A DNA stretch of 64,000 nt from Timema cristinae (GCA_039000515.1 JBCFYV010011135.1:5144212-5208211); one strand, 5' to 3'. Counted from the stretch's first letter, positions 1 to 11,317 are shown. Notes: generated from the sequence alone by a model not told the origin. Made by a program: numbers and translations.

Positions 1-1181
1 GCAAAAATAAAAATATGAACGGATATTTTTAATAAAGACTAAAACAACATGCTTAGCAATTAATCATACATTGGAAATAGTGAACTCAATAATGCCTAAG
101 AATGTTTTATTATTATTTTATTATATATCCATTATCTATTTTCACATAGAAAACAAATATATTAGATTCTTGCGATATATCAATTTCTGAGAATACATTC
201 TATTTAAAACACGAACATATTTTCGACTACATTATGTTCGTTCCCATTTTATAAAGCAGGACTACGTTTGAATATTTCAACAATCACATATTTAAAAAAA
301 TAATAAAAACTAAGTTAAAATCAATTTAAAAATAGATAATGGATAAGCAAGTCATTATTTGATTCTTAAAATACGAGATCGCTTACTAAGTGATCAGATT
401 ACCTGAATCGATTCTAAACAAACAATCGATATACGATACGTAGGCCTGTAGGGATAAATAAACTGACTGTTGACAATATTTACTTTTCATGAAACCCAAG
501 AAAATGTCTAACTTAATGATCGTATGCAATAAATTGGGGTTCTTTGCATAGTTGTAGATAATTAAAACCAGTTGGGTAGTAAGAATTAACAGTATCTTTA
601 TTTTAATCATCACTCGGGCGAGTAAACATAATATACGTCATGGCGACTGACTTTATATCGTGTGTAATGGCGGCTGACTTTGTATCATCCGTAATGTGTT
701 CTTATTTCTGTTAAAAAAAAGCCGTTATTTGTTTAATTTATTTCAAGTTTATTTGTAATTCTAATTTTGATTTTCAGTTTTTGAAGAGTTTCGATGAGTT
801 TATTAAAATATTTACAAAATTGTTCATGAGGTGAAAGTTTTAGACGAGCATGTGCCGAAACAGTCGAGTCCAAGTTTCCCATACGGCTGGGAGGTAGGGT
901 ACTAGGCACGTAAGATTTTCCACGCCTAACATTTTTTTATTTTTTACAAAAAGTTTTTATTCATGTTTATTTCTTTTGTCTGACAAAATAAATATTATGG
1001 ATTAAGTTGTGCTTTTCAAGTAGGTCTAACTAAGTAATCTTTGAATTTAACATATTACGCTTTGTTTATGAGGTGAAAGATTCGATCATCGAATCCAGTA
1101 AAACACCGAATCCTCAAATCTCTAATACTTGTCAGGATTTGGTGGATTCGAGGATTCGAAGATTCGAGTGGCCCATCTCTA
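1..1181. mobile_element. hAT-like nonautonomous element R1, right-hand part
   Basis: This is the right-hand 1.2 kb of a dispersed element that is complete at 55863-57408. It ends in CCCATCTCTA, the reverse complement of the TAGAGATGGG start of the complete copy, and is followed by GTTATAAC (1182-1189), the 8-bp target duplication also seen beside the complete copy. Other members lie at 26971-28214 and 48027-49646. The left end is outside the window. An 8-bp target duplication and a TAGAGATG-type terminus are typical of hAT elements. No transposase is visible, and short reading frames inside it are shared only because the DNA is repeated. Confidence 0.7.
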
Positions 1182-1189
1182 GTTATAAC

Positions 1190-2029
1190 ATTACATCATA
1201 AATATATCAGTTTAACACTATACTTTTTTATTTTTATGTCCAATGTTTTTGAAATTGTGTTTGACAAGTTTATTTAAATATAAATTCACAATGCTAAAGA
1301 AATTTCTCATGAAGTTATCTATATAGTAGCATTTTATTGCAGTAAATTTGTTATTACTAATTAATACACAACCATTTATGAAGAAACAGTCAAAGGTATG
1401 CTGTAGCGACCTCACAGCCGTGGCCAGCAACAATCAAAGCTTACATATCTCCCTTTTACCCTCCAACCGCTAGTCTTTTAGCAATAGTAACCAAGGATAG
1501 AGAATAAATACAATGAAATCTGCACTACCCTAAAGGACAATTACGGTAATCGGAGTAAACAATTGTTGGCTCTTAACACCAATCATTAGATCAACCAAAT
1601 AAGTTATTTGTCAATGATAAAATTGGTCTAGCGTTAGTTAATTTTGTGAAATAATTAATAAGTAGACAAAATAAACAGCTTGCAACATTTATGAGGAACT
1701 AAGGAATGAACGGTCATGTACACTCAATTTAAGCAAGGGATTACCTCTATTTCCAGTGGCAACAATGTAAAGTGTGGACTGTGTTCTTCTTTTGTTGTAA
1801 AAGTCATATTGTATTTGTCCCCTATTATCTCTTTCTATCTCTTAGTCCTGTGCCTTCTCACAAATATAAAACCATGTTGTATCTTATAAGATAGGACCAT
1901 AAGACAATCCTTCAAGGTAAGAGTGTACATCACATCAATAACAGAAAGCAGATTCTAATGCGCCAAAATGTATAAAATAGATGTGCAACTAGGCATTAAA
2001 AATATGGGCTCTAGTCACCCAAATAGGTA
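1190..2029. other. intronic or intergenic DNA, no gene seen
   Basis: AT-rich sequence without a convincing coding region. A short dispersed repeat (R2) occupies about 1725-1870. The same stretch recurs almost unchanged at about 57417-58257 as part of the large duplication. Confidence 0.5.
1725..1870. repeat. dispersed repeat R2
   Basis: A roughly 150-bp block with the phrases CAATGTAAAGTGTG and TTGTAAAAGTCATATTG. Diverged relatives are at about 9215-9340 and 45300-45415, and a near-identical copy is at about 57955-58105 inside the large duplication. It has no coding potential and its class is unknown. Confidence 0.5.
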
Positions 2030-2990
2030 CTTAGGCCGATGTATTCAGCAATGCAGTAGTTGCTTTGTAGCTGGTTTATAAGATTATCTGTGGAGCAGTC
2101 ATAGTGGCCTCTCATGGGGTATTCCATCTGTGTGAGTCTGCTGTTGAATGAGGTGGAAGGTTGGTGATTTTTGCAGGCTTTGTTGCAATGGTATAAATAT
2201 TTGGCTTTATGTTTTTTGTGCCTGGGTTGGGCAATTTAGTATGAATCAGAATGTTGCAGAGTTTAGGGGGGGGGGGCATTAGAATGTTATTCTTAGAGCA
2301 CTGTTGAGAATATTTTGTGTCAGAGGTGAGGAGGTTAGGATATTGTAGCATGTGTAGGATAAATCTGAGTTTGTATAGTCCTTAATAATACTGGGTGGTG
2401 AGTGGTATGTCATTGGAAGGGTATCCTCTGGCTGGGAAAGCCTTGAAGAGTTGTTGACATTGCTTGTTAAGGTCGTTTGGTAGCTAGGCTATAGGTTGGA
2501 AAGCGTTAATATTAACAGGATGGTTGCTTTGGAAATGGAGGTATTGTTGATGATTGGTGGTGAGGTGTTTGTTTCCCTCAATAAGGTCCCCGCATGGTGT
2601 TGCGAAATGTTCCAGGTGAATCTGAAGACACTATGGTTATTTCATCTGTACAAGAACTGTAATAAATTAGTTTCAGAATCTCTCCAAATCATTAAGATAT
2701 CAATAAATCTCATCCAGCAAAGCGGATGCAAGGCTTCGGATTGATAAAAAGTGCGTCTCTAGTTTGCCCGTGAAGAGGTTAGCGAAGGAGGGGGCCATGC
2801 ATGTACCCATTGCCATCCCTCAGATTTGAAGGTAATGTCTGGTCAGGAAGAGTAAAATGTTCTTTTCAAGTATGAGGGGGCGGATTCCACTAGAAGGGTT
2901 TGGAACTGGGTGGTCGTTTGTCCAGAAAATATTCCATTGCATAAAGTCTTTAAGTGTGGGCTTCGTAGACGGGAACTTGCTCACCAATAT
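2030..2990 (-). pseudogene. Penelope-like retroelement reverse transcriptase fragment
   Basis: Read on the minus strand, 2740-2990 gives a decayed reverse transcriptase. FLTRHYLQI is followed by a stop, then GMAMGTCMAPSFANLFTG, which matches the Penelope-type block with G-AMGT and AP-AN-LF. Further along, in another frame, is WMRFIDILMIW, the counterpart of the W-RF/YIDDIF catalytic block with one aspartate lost. At about 2112-2351 (minus) is a stretch resembling the post-RT linker (PPKLCNILIHTKLP). Several frameshifts and stops show it is dead. No GIY-YIG endonuclease was identified. A second copy at about 58259-59190 belongs to the large duplication. Confidence 0.75.
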
Positions 2991-3049
2991 ATAACCAAAT
3001 ACAAGTAGGCCTACTCACATTAGTTAATCATTTCTATATCAAAAAATAT

Positions 3050-3335
3050 TAGATGACCTAGTGGTCTAGGGTTAAGGGTCGGACTTCTATGCTGGGGGTT
3101 TGGGGTTCAATCCTCGATCCCGGAACAGATTTATCTGATTGCCAAACCCTTCCTTCACCTCTGACAATATTTGTATTAATCACTACTTGTGAATGTGTTG
3201 AATGCCAGGCCTGCACCGTGGTTCGGATCCCACGTTAAACTGTAGGTCCTCCATTTCATCTCACAATCACCCTACCATTACACATTAGTGTAAGTGCATA
3301 CAACCCGAACGGGTAGTAAGACTCGGTGATGATAA
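3050..3335 (+). repeat. tRNA-headed SINE, family 1
   Basis: The head has a box-A-like stretch (TGGTCTAGGGTTAAGG) and a box B (GGTTCAATCC), as expected for an RNA polymerase III promoter derived from a tRNA. The body has the conserved phrases CCACCGTGGTTCGGATCCC.. and TTTCATCTCACAATCACCC. The 3' tail reads AACCCGAACGGGTAGTAAGAC and ends in an ATA/ATG-rich run. Other members: 15964, 26021 (minus), 30885, 37896, 51318 and 59272. Confidence 0.85.
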
Positions 3336-3339
3336 TAAT

Positions 3340-4207
3340 AACAACAAACATATTATGCTAATGTGATAAAAATAATGAAGTTGGAATCTGGAGTTGGAAG
3401 TGTAGCGACATTGTCATGGAGGGTAAGGGAAAAACCCCAGATAAAAAACCTCAATAGACCTGAACAACATTCAATCTCTGATTTCCTTGTCATCAGCATT
3501 CCATTTTATTGCGGGAGGTACTCCTTAAACCACACAGCCACCGAAGTATGCTCACAGCCAATTTACATTGCTGATGATCACGAGATACTTTAGTAGATTT
3601 CAGGGAGGGAAATTGGATCTGTTGTGAGACAGAATGTTTTCATAATTTCTAAAAACTTTGTTCTACTTCACATGATGTCAAAAAACCAAATTTAAAATTT
3701 GCCTTTTCCAAAGAAGTTAAACTTTAATCCTCATGCAATGGCATGTTGTTTCAGAAGAAAATATATACCATAGAGAGAGGAAAGGACAAAGCCAAAGCCA
3801 TTATTTATAAACTAGGCAAAAACAAATCGGTGACGCAATTATAGGCACAATAAAATTAATATATTTTACTCATTATAACATGAAATGGATACATATCTCA
3901 ACTGACTATATTTTACGATCAAGGAACAGAAAAGGCAAATAAGCAAAATTTTCTCTCTCGCATGTGTTTGATAATGTTTCAGCTCTTAAATCACACTATA
4001 ATACACAAATTACCTCGTACTTTTTTCATGTTTATCAAGTTCAAAACTGTTACTGCCAATTTTATAAAAATGTCGAGACAGATCATGAATAGTTGCTTCT
4101 TGAAAAGACTGCTAGTAATTGTACCCTCAGATTAAGCATTAAACTTTCCTTTTAAAACCAGTGCATACACATTTACTCATTATATTACTGTATTTGTAGT
4201 TGATCAA
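3340..4207. other. intronic DNA, no gene seen
   Basis: AT-rich unique-looking sequence. A 76-codon frame at 3363-3593 has no recognisable domain, and its persistence in the second copy (59583-59813) reflects only the near-identity of the duplication. Confidence 0.5.
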
Positions 4208-4215
4208 ATTAATAA

Positions 4216-5932
4216 TAGGGGTCTGCGAGCTTGGGTTTTTTCATTAGAGTTGAACTCGAGTCAAGTATTTCTAAAAGCTCCCGAGTTCGAGTCGAGTTTG
4301 AAAAATGTATATTCATAATTTTAAAATATTAAAATGTATATTAAAACACACGTTCTTAAAATATGAATGACACTCATGTTTATAAATAATAAATAGTATT
4401 AAAAAAAAAAGTTAAACAATGAAATTTCTGTTTTTAAATTAGAAATAACACTTACAAAACATAGTTTAAAAATAAGAACACTCAAATAAAGATCTAATAA
4501 AAACATAATAAAATCGTTTCAACACTCATATCTTGAAGGACATTAAACTTACACTAACAATTATAGAAAAAGTTAATAAAATTGATAATTGCATGATGGC
4601 TTGGAAATGTATAACACAATAGTGTAGAAACACTGTACAGTGATGTAAAGTAAGTGATAGTGAAGGAAGCCAACATGAAAGGATAGTTAGATTAGGCCTA
4701 GAAAGAAACAAGCACACTTCTCCATGTCTTCTAACACTTTTCCACTTTTTCAAACTTCCACAGTTGCACATTAGTTTGAATTTTCAGGAATATTATTTTT
4801 TCATTAAAGTCTGCTCATATGAAAAATAAATATTTTCGAAAATTCAAAACCATGAGCAATTGTGGAAGTTTGAAGAAGTGGGAAGTGTAAAAGTTTAGAA
4901 AGAAAATAGAGAAGTGTGTTTGTTTATATCTAGGCCTAACCTAACTATCCTTTCAGGTTGGCTTCCTTCACTATAATTTTACATTATTGTGGAGTGTTTT
5001 ATACACTGCCTTTTAAAATGTTAGTAAAATTGATGTTTTAATAAGCTAATATTTCTACAAAATATGTTTCAGTAACTTAATTTACCCTATAAGAAAACAT
5101 AAGAATCATAAACAATTAGAAATTTGAAGTGTTTTGTATTTTGTTTATTATTCCTTAGTATAATCGTGCATGATCGCGTCTTTTGTTCCTTTTCAACTCT
5201 TCTATGTGCAGTTGCACATGCACATTGTACAGGCTCTCAGTAAACATTATTTTACTGAGAAATTTATTTCAATTCAATTCTTAATGCTTATGTAAGTTGA
5301 TGCTGATACTTTTAAATTAAAAATAATATGACTAAAATATTTCTAGCAAACAATATGGAATAGTAAATGCTTTTTTAATTTAAATGTAAGTTTGGTAAAT
5401 AAAGTATGTATTGCAATAAATAAGATCAACATTGATTTTAACAGGTTAACCAACATAACTAAACTAGATATAGTTTTGTAGCTAAATGTATTAATTAATA
5501 CTGGTTTTAAATATCTTAGGTTTGATAACATTTAATATAACGATATATTCTTGAGATTACATTTGTAAATAACCATAAATTATTGTTTTAGAATGGGACA
5601 AGTTAAAAACAGTAAAAAGAATCATTCATCTATTTTGTAATATTCTTAGCTATTTTTATTTTCATTGTTTTGTCTCGGCAATACAAGTAAACAACTTCAA
5701 TCAACTATAATTCAAAATGGATGAAAATATTGAATAAATTTACCTGTTGAAAGTGGTTTTAAAGTTCTATTACGTTAATAATGTGAAAATTGAAATTAAT
5801 TTTTAACAATTTGTTAAGTAACCGAATTATTATTAAGTACATCAAGTGGAAGCTTGAAAATGACGAGTCTACAAAACTTTCTATCTCAAGCTTAAGCGAT
5901 GAGCTCGTAATACAAGCACTCGCAGAGCCCTA
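4216..5932. mobile_element. hAT-like nonautonomous element E2 (1.7 kb)
   Basis: The left end TAGGGGTCTGCGAGC and the reverse complement of the right end (TAGGGCTCTGCGAG) form an imperfect terminal inverted repeat. It is flanked by ATTAATAA (4208-4215) and ATGAATAA (5933-5940), an 8-bp target duplication with one mismatch. Subterminal runs of ACTCGAGTC-like and CGAGTTCGAG motifs follow the left end. A long internal hairpin lies at 4620-5005. No transposase is seen. A fragment of the same family is at 8866-9030 (inverted), and the duplicate copy is 60436-62150. Confidence 0.7.
4620..5005. repeat. long imperfect hairpin inside E2
   Basis: Two arms of about 150 bp (roughly 4620-4770 and 4852-5005) are inverted copies of each other, separated by about 80 bp. 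Shared arm phrases include AGTGAAGGAAGCCAAC, GAAAGGATAGTTAG and TTAGGCCTAGA. The arms differ at a number of positions, so this is an aged structure rather than a copying error of the assembly. Confidence 0.75.
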
Positions 5933-6193
5933 ATGAATAATAAAAGGAAATGAGGGAACATTTCGTACGTTTTCGTCAAGCAAAGCTAAACCAGGCAACA
6001 GCTCTTAGTTCTTTCGTGCCTTCTTTTGAGCTTTATTTAAGTTTGAGTGAAAACCTTTACTTTTTATGTTTCTCTCTTAAATGGTTGATTCTATAACTGG
6101 ATAATTTCTTAAGTAAATTATTTATTACATTTTCTGAGAATCCGCCATATATATTTTGTCTTGTGTAACTATAGATACTAATATTGTTTATAG

Positions 6194-6383
6194 GCTACGA
6201 GTGTGCAGCGGCTGCAGCCGAAGAAGTGGACAAAGAGGTTCAGAAACTTCACAAACAAATCATGGAAATCACAGAGGGGAGGATGAAAGCTGCTCAGAAA
6301 AAACTTGATGTCGTCAATAAAAAGATTGACAAGACTCGACAAGACGCCACGCGACTCAAGGTCGCCATTAAGACAGCAGACAG
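6194..6383 (+). CDS. SMC4: SMC4 exon C, first copy (C-terminal coiled coil)
   Basis: SMC4 pairs with SMC2 in condensin, which uses ATP to compact mitotic chromosomes. This exon follows an AG acceptor at 6192-6193 and ends at a GT donor at 6384. It starts with the last two bases of a codon and ends two bases into the next. The 62 full codons begin YECAAAAAEEVDKEV and end KVAIKTAD. The KxAIKTADR motif is a highly conserved landmark of the SMC4 C-terminal coiled coil. Its 5' phase fits exon B at 53439-53565 and its 3' phase fits exon D at 11368. An apparently identical copy is at 62412-62601. No exon that could precede it lies to its left within this window. Confidence 0.93.
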
Positions 6384-6634
6384 GTAGAATTCATATTTTA
6401 TGTGCTTGGCTGAAATCACATCCAAACTTCATACACTTAAGACAAATTATCTATCGTTTCACAATCAAAACTTCAACGGCATTAAGTCATATGGGCTGTC
6501 CAAGAGTTTCTCATTATCACCAAACTACTAAGACTACTAATCTTTTACTTAACAGCAAGTAAGACTTGTCTCTAGAGTTGGATTGAATTCACTATTTTAC
6601 GAATCTTAATCTCCAATGTATTTTCTTTTAGTGT

Positions 6635-6830
6635 TAGACTAGGCTTCTGAAGACGGGAAGATGAGGTTCAAATCTTGGTTGAGTGTATTAAGAATGTTTT
6701 TTTTTTTTTCAAAAAATCGTTTAGGGGAAAATTATTTTAAATTGTTTCCCATCCCGTTCTTGCGGGAAATTGTTACTTCCCGCCCCGCCCGAAAATTTCC
6801 CGCAGTAAAGATGTAATTCCCGCACATGAC
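6635..6830. repeat. SINE-head-like remnant and CCCGC-rich block
   Basis: Positions 6640-6700 contain a box-B-like GAGGTTCAAATCTTGG followed by a T run, resembling a truncated tRNA-headed SINE. From 6747 to 6805 there is a short cluster of CCCGC and GCGGG motifs in both orientations. The class is uncertain. Confidence 0.35.
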
Positions 6831-6855
6831 TAATTCTTAATTTAATCCAATCATT

Positions 6856-7092
6856 AACCGCTTAGGTGGTCTCATGGTCATATCACAATAGACTAGACTG
6901 CCAGTGACGAGAATATCAGGGTTTGAATCTCAGTTGGGTGTACTGAGTTTTTCCAAAATAGTTTTCCACTATCCCTCCACACTAAGGTGAGTACACTTCT
7001 TCTAAATCAAACCTTAAACATCGCTAACCCATTAGCATCATTAGTACACAGATTTATATCCCAAATGGGTAGTAAGATGTGGTGCTAAAGAC
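6856..7092 (+). repeat. tRNA-headed SINE, family 3
   Basis: A tRNA-like head (box-A-like CTTAGGTGGTCTCATGG, box-B-like GGGTTTGAATCTC) is followed by a body with TTTTCCACTATCCCTCCA and a tail ending GGGTAGTAAGATGTGGTGCTAA. The tail is a diverged version of the family 1 tail, although head and body differ. Related copies: 11148-11317 (minus, tailless), 23947-24212 and the duplicate at 63061. Confidence 0.7.
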
Positions 7093-7139
7093 ACTCATCC
7101 TATTGAAACAATTGGCTTATTTTATCAACAACCTATTGG

Positions 7140-8570
7140 TGAAAATATAGCCAAAGTGATTGATGGCCAACATTCATGAGATAACAACAGAGGAATGACA
7201 TCGACAAAACTTATAAATAGGATATACGGAACAGGAAAAATGGCCCAGGGACTTTCTCTACGTAACCATGTTGGTTCTAAAGAAAGAGAAACAATCCAAG
7301 TAATGCAGTGACCACAGGATCATCAGCCTCGTCTCTCATGTTGGAAGGATTGTGGCAAGAATATTCAACAGGCGAATGGAACAGGAAATAGAAAACATAA
7401 TGGGAAAAGACAAATTTAGATTCATAAAAGGAAAAGGAACCACAGATGCCGTCAGGATGCAAAGAATAATTCCAGAATTAGTGCTGAAAGTCAATGAAGA
7501 GGTATACATTGACTGTCAAAAGGTGTTCAATAGAGTGTCATGGAAGAAACTAATGGGAATACTCAATAAGATTGGTATCAACTGGAGGGAGAGAAGGTTG
7601 ATTGCAATCCTGTACCTGGGACAGCGAGTGAAGGAGAGTCTGAATGATGGAGGGAGAGAAGGTTGATTGCAATCCTGTACCTGGGACAGCGAGTGAAGGA
7701 GAGTCTGAATGATGGAGGGAGAGAAGGTTGATTGCAATCCTGTACCTGAGACAGCGAGTGAAGGAGAGTCTGAATGATGGAGGGAGAGAAGGTTGATTGC
7801 AATCCTGTACCTGAGACAGCGAGTGAAGGAGAGTCTGAATGATGGAGGGAGAGAAGGTTGATTGCAATCCTGTACCTGAGACAGCGAGTGAAGGAGAGTC
7901 TGAATGATGGAGGGAGAGAAGGTTGATTGCAATCCTGTACCTGAGACAGCGAGTGAAGGAGAGTCTGAATGATGGAGGGAGAGAAGGTTGATTGCAATCC
8001 TGTACCTGAGACAGCGAGTGAAGGAGAGTCTGAATGATGGAGGGAGAGAAGGTTGATTGCAATCCTGTACCTGAGACAGCAAGTGAAGGAGAGTCTGAAT
8101 GATGGAGGGAGAGAAGGTTGATTGCAATCCTGTACCTGAGACAGCGAGTGAAGGAGAGTCTGAATGATGGAGGGAGAGAAGGTTGATTGCAATCCTGTAC
8201 CTGAGACAGCAAGTGAAGGAGAGTCTGAATGATGGAGGGAGAGAAGGTTGATTGCAATCCTGTACCTGAGACAGCGAGTGAAGGAGAGTCTGAATGATGG
8301 AGGACAACAGTGTAGAGATAGAAAGAGGAGTGAGGCAGAGATGATGTTTGTCACTCAATCTGTTCAACTTATATAAAGAGTCGCTAATCAGTGAAGCCCT
8401 GGATGGACCTGGCAATTTCAGGATAGGAAGACACGTCATCAACACAATAAAATATGTAGCTGGTCTAGCATTGCTAGACAAAAATAAAGAAGAGTTGCAG
8501 GAAATGATGGACTGGCTGGTGGAGATAGGGAGAAGATATGACATGGCGTGACACCCCGGTCTGCAGCGCC
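7140..8570 (+). pseudogene. non-LTR retrotransposon reverse transcriptase, dead, with internal tandem expansion
   Basis: From 7322 on, one frame reads ISLVSHVGRIVARIFNRRME and continues through KFRFIKGKGTTDAVRMQRI and VSWKKLMGILNKIGINWRER, which are the finger and palm blocks of a LINE reverse transcriptase. The coding sequence then enters a 65-bp tandem array (7584-8298). It resumes with EIERGVRQR, a stop, CLSLNLFNLY (from the GVRQGC-LSP-LFNLY block) and YVAGLALLDKNKEEL. In a working enzyme this last block would hold the FADD catalytic aspartates; here they are replaced by VAGL. Upstream, 7240-7320 retains a shifted remnant (WPRDFLYVTMLVLKK). The element is clearly inactive. A second copy starts near 63345 and is cut by the window end. 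Confidence 0.85.
7584..8298. repeat. 65-bp tandem repeat, 11 units, inside the reverse transcriptase
   Basis: Unit boundaries fall every 65 bp from 7584 (7649, 7714, 7779 and so on) with no length change, giving exactly 11 units in 715 bp. The unit comes from the RT codons for WRERRLIAILYLGQRVKESL. Units differ only at single sites: the first two have CTGGG where the others have CTGAG, and the eighth and tenth have AGCAAGTG instead of AGCGAGTG. Because 65 is not a multiple of three, the array runs through all frames and produces long spurious open frames on the minus strand. Confidence 0.97.
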
Positions 8571-8865
8571 GGCAATGCAGGGGTCAGTGATATAAGGCTA
8601 TAAAGAAAGATAACTTATGTCTTGATTATTTGACAGTTAACAATTAAGATAGTTGAATATGTTTATCATAAAGTTGTAATGATATTGGTTTGGATCAATC
8701 TAAAATATATAAAAAGTCATGGATGAAGGTAATTTTTCTCTATTAGATTTTTATTTTAGTGTTATGCTTATTTTTAAATTATGTATTATAAGTTTTATTT
8801 ATAATTTAAAAACTGATATTTCCATCATTTAACCTTTTTTTTTTTTTTTTTTCAAAATTATTAAG

Positions 8866-9030
8866 TATTTATAAACATGAGTGTCATTCATATCTTAAGA
8901 ACATGTATTTTAATATACATTTTAATATTTTAAAATTATGAATATACAATACTCGAACTCGGGAGCTTTTAGAATTACTCGACTCGAGTTTGGCTCGAAT
9001 GAAAAAACTAAAGCTCGCAAACCCTTACTG
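8866..9030 (-). mobile_element. E2 hAT-like element end, inverted fragment
   Basis: The reverse complement of this stretch matches the left 180 bp of element E2 at 4216-4395 closely, including CTAAAAGCTCCCGAGTTCGAG and TATGAATGACACTCATG. It is in the opposite orientation. No second terminus was found nearby. Confidence 0.75.
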
Positions 9031-9089
9031 TTTGTATTTTCTATTTGTTATATTTATATTTCCTCTTAGGTTCATAATTATTCCCAGAT

Positions 9090-9340
9090 TCAGATTCAAG
9101 CTGTAGGCTTAGAGGGTAAATTGTAGATTCAGATTCAAAAAATAGTGGATTCAACCCAACTCTAAATAAAACCTTGGTTAGGGAACTAGGCAGTAATGTT
9201 AAATTTTCTTAAAGAGGCAGCCATTACATCTTTGTCCATTGGCAGCAGTGTAAAGTGTGAAATGTGCTGTTCTTTTCATTGTAAAAGCCATTTCATGTGT
9301 TCGTCCCTTTACCTTCTTCCAAATATAATGAAATTACCTC
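9090..9340. repeat. remnants of repeats E1 and R2
   Basis: Positions 9090-9170 contain the E1 terminal phrase AATAGTGGATTCAACCCAA and related ATTCAGATTCAA runs. Positions 9215-9340 match repeat R2 (CAGTGTAAAGTGTGAAATG, TTGTAAAAGCCATTT). Both are partial. Confidence 0.5.
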
Positions 9341-10124
9341 AAAAAGCGATAAGAGAGATTCCTTAATGTATTATTTGTAAAAGGTAAGAATTGACTTTAT
9401 TAGTATAAAATAATATAAATCAGTACATACACCTTTAGGTAGTTTAATTGTTTTGAAAGTGTACCCGGTTGTCTTCTCTCCTTTATATAACTTGTTTACC
9501 AAGTTGTGATTCACAATATGGCTATTAAATAACCCACAGCACTCAGTCATTACTAGTAGAGACACTTCATCTCGTCGCTACATGCTGGAGGTGGGGAAAA
9601 GGAACTAGTTATCGAACTAGCTAAGTAAGATAAAAGCAAAATGGAAAGTTTGTAGATTTGACATCAATACATTTTGGTCTGAGTCATAATATTATGTATC
9701 AAGTAATATTTAGGTATTTTGATGGTTATTTGAAATTTCCATTAATAAAGTAATAACAAAAAAAAACCTTCTTAAAAATAAACTAAGACGGAAATTCCAG
9801 CAACCTCTTTTTCATTTGAAGCCTACCCATTGTGCGTACAAACTTGAGTAGCAACCATACACACGTATATCTGGCACCGTCACTTCAACTGGGTTCAACT
9901 CCTGGGGGAGCTAGTAAACAAATATTTCACTCAGATTCAAACACTTGAAATGAAATGAGAAATTTTTCTATCACTCAACTGTTTAATTATGTTGTTCGTT
10001 TCCAAAGATGCCATAAAGAAATAATCGAGTATGACAGGAGAGTGCTAGCCTCTTAACATTTTACATCCATTACTTTTTCTAATCTGTGGTCTGGGTCACA
10101 TTTTTTTATTTACGCGAGATATTT
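9341..10124. other. intronic DNA, no gene seen
   Basis: AT-rich sequence with no recognisable protein or repeat family. Confidence 0.45.
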
Positions 10125-10330
10125 TCCACTAGCGGCTGGCTAGGCCTGTCGTAGCTTCATATGCCTTATAGGACAGGCACAACATTCAGTCCTCAACCAT
10201 TAATTTATCAATGAGAAAGAGTAAGCCCACATATCACCAATGATACATTTTTCGGCCGTGCTGGGAATCAAACCCAAGACCCTAAGCTCAGTAGACAGAC
10301 ACGCTACCAACTGAGCTAAAGTGTCGTAGC
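10125..10330 (-). repeat. tRNA-headed SINE, family 2
   Basis: On the minus strand, 10330 to 10246 reads TTTAGCTCAGTTGGTAGCG (box A) and GGTTTGATTCCC (box B). This is a tRNA-like head followed by GAAAAATGTATCATTGGTGA and a body ending near 10125. The same head and body start occur at 22010-22200 on the plus strand. The tRNA arms do not pair well, so it is not scored as a working tRNA gene. Confidence 0.75.
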
Positions 10331-11147
10331 TACTACACATATTGAACCCTATTCATGGTACAGAAAATCAAGTCTGGTCTCTTCCCCAACAGTCTCAAGG
10401 ATGTAAAGCCCTATTAAGGAATCTGATTCTCATTTGTTCAATGCAGTTCTTAGAATAAACATGGTCAGATATTACAAGTGCCAATCCAAATATGTTCTCG
10501 CGTGAGAATGTAGCAAGTAGATTTGTGGTACATCATTGGGCTCAAGAAATCCAAATGTTTCAAAACCATAGTGCCAGGGGATGGGCACTGCTCTCAGACA
10601 TGGGAGTGGTTTTGATCGTATCACCCAGACCCTGTCCTACATCTCCCGTCTTGCGGGGCTCTAAAGTCAAATTGAAATTGACCCACTTGACATGGTAGTA
10701 TTGTTGGTTGTAATTTAAAGTCACATAAGTATTAAGAAATGCTTTGAACCCATGACTTAGTTAAGAAGGAAAAGTAATGTAAAACTAATTATGTTACTGC
10801 CAATCTAGAACTATTAATTGTTGAAACCCAAATAAATGTTGTTGTTTTTTGTGAAAATATAACATTTATCCTGGCCCCTATGCTCCTTGTTGACTCCACA
10901 AATAGTTGCACATGTGATATTAATGTGCAGTCATTAGGCTTGTTTATGTGGTTGGATATGGGAAGGGGGGTGATGTAATTTATCACACATTTTTAAGTTG
11001 AAATTATATCCAATTTTTTTTATAACCAAACAAACATTATGAGACTTTTTTTAACTAAGGTTTTTTTCTATGGTTATTATATCATATGTATGTTTTTTAT
11101 CACTGTGTCTTACTTCTTGTTCAGTCCATACACATATATGATAGTGT
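10331..11147. other. intronic DNA, no gene seen
   Basis: No recognisable coding region or repeat. A 68-codon frame at 10492-10698 has no domain. Confidence 0.45.
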
Positions 11148-11317
11148 AGGGATGAGAAATGAAGCATTTTAGAGGTAATCAACCACATTTAATTGTGAAG
11201 AAAGTGGGAAATCATTTAGGAAAATCCACCCTCAGTAGACTCGGAGGATTCAAGCTCTGATCAGCAGGCCAGTCCACGAAAGTGACACCCGAGACCATTC
11301 AGCCACTGAAGCGGGTG
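11148..11317 (-). repeat. SINE family 3 head and body, close to exon D
   Basis: On the minus strand the head (CCCGCTTCAGTGGCTGAATG, then GAGCTTGAATCCTCC as box B) begins near 11317. The body with GATTTTCCTAAATGATTTCC runs down to about 11148. The shared 3' tail is missing. The head ends only about 50 bp before the acceptor of SMC4 exon D, so the insertion sits over the usual branch-point and polypyrimidine zone. Confidence 0.65.

Noticed and set aside
386..613. A roughly 80-codon frame (starting MMIKIKILLILTTQLV) found four times in the window
   Set aside because: It recurs because it lies inside repeat R1. The copies differ by deletions and have no known domain, so conservation as a protein is not shown.
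7584..8298. CRISPR-like array
   Set aside because: The units are contiguous with no unique spacers, and the DNA is eukaryotic.
7516..8544. A 342-codon minus-strand open frame, plus overlapping frames of 235 and 258 codons
   Set aside because: They run across the 65-bp tandem array, and their protein repeats every 65 residues because three units make 195 bp. The real coding signal there is the plus-strand reverse transcriptase.
4216..9030. A single 4.8-kb transposon with inverted ends at 4216 and 9030 enclosing exon C
   Set aside because: E2 already has its own right end with a target duplication at 5932-5940. The 9030 end is a separate inverted fragment of the same family.
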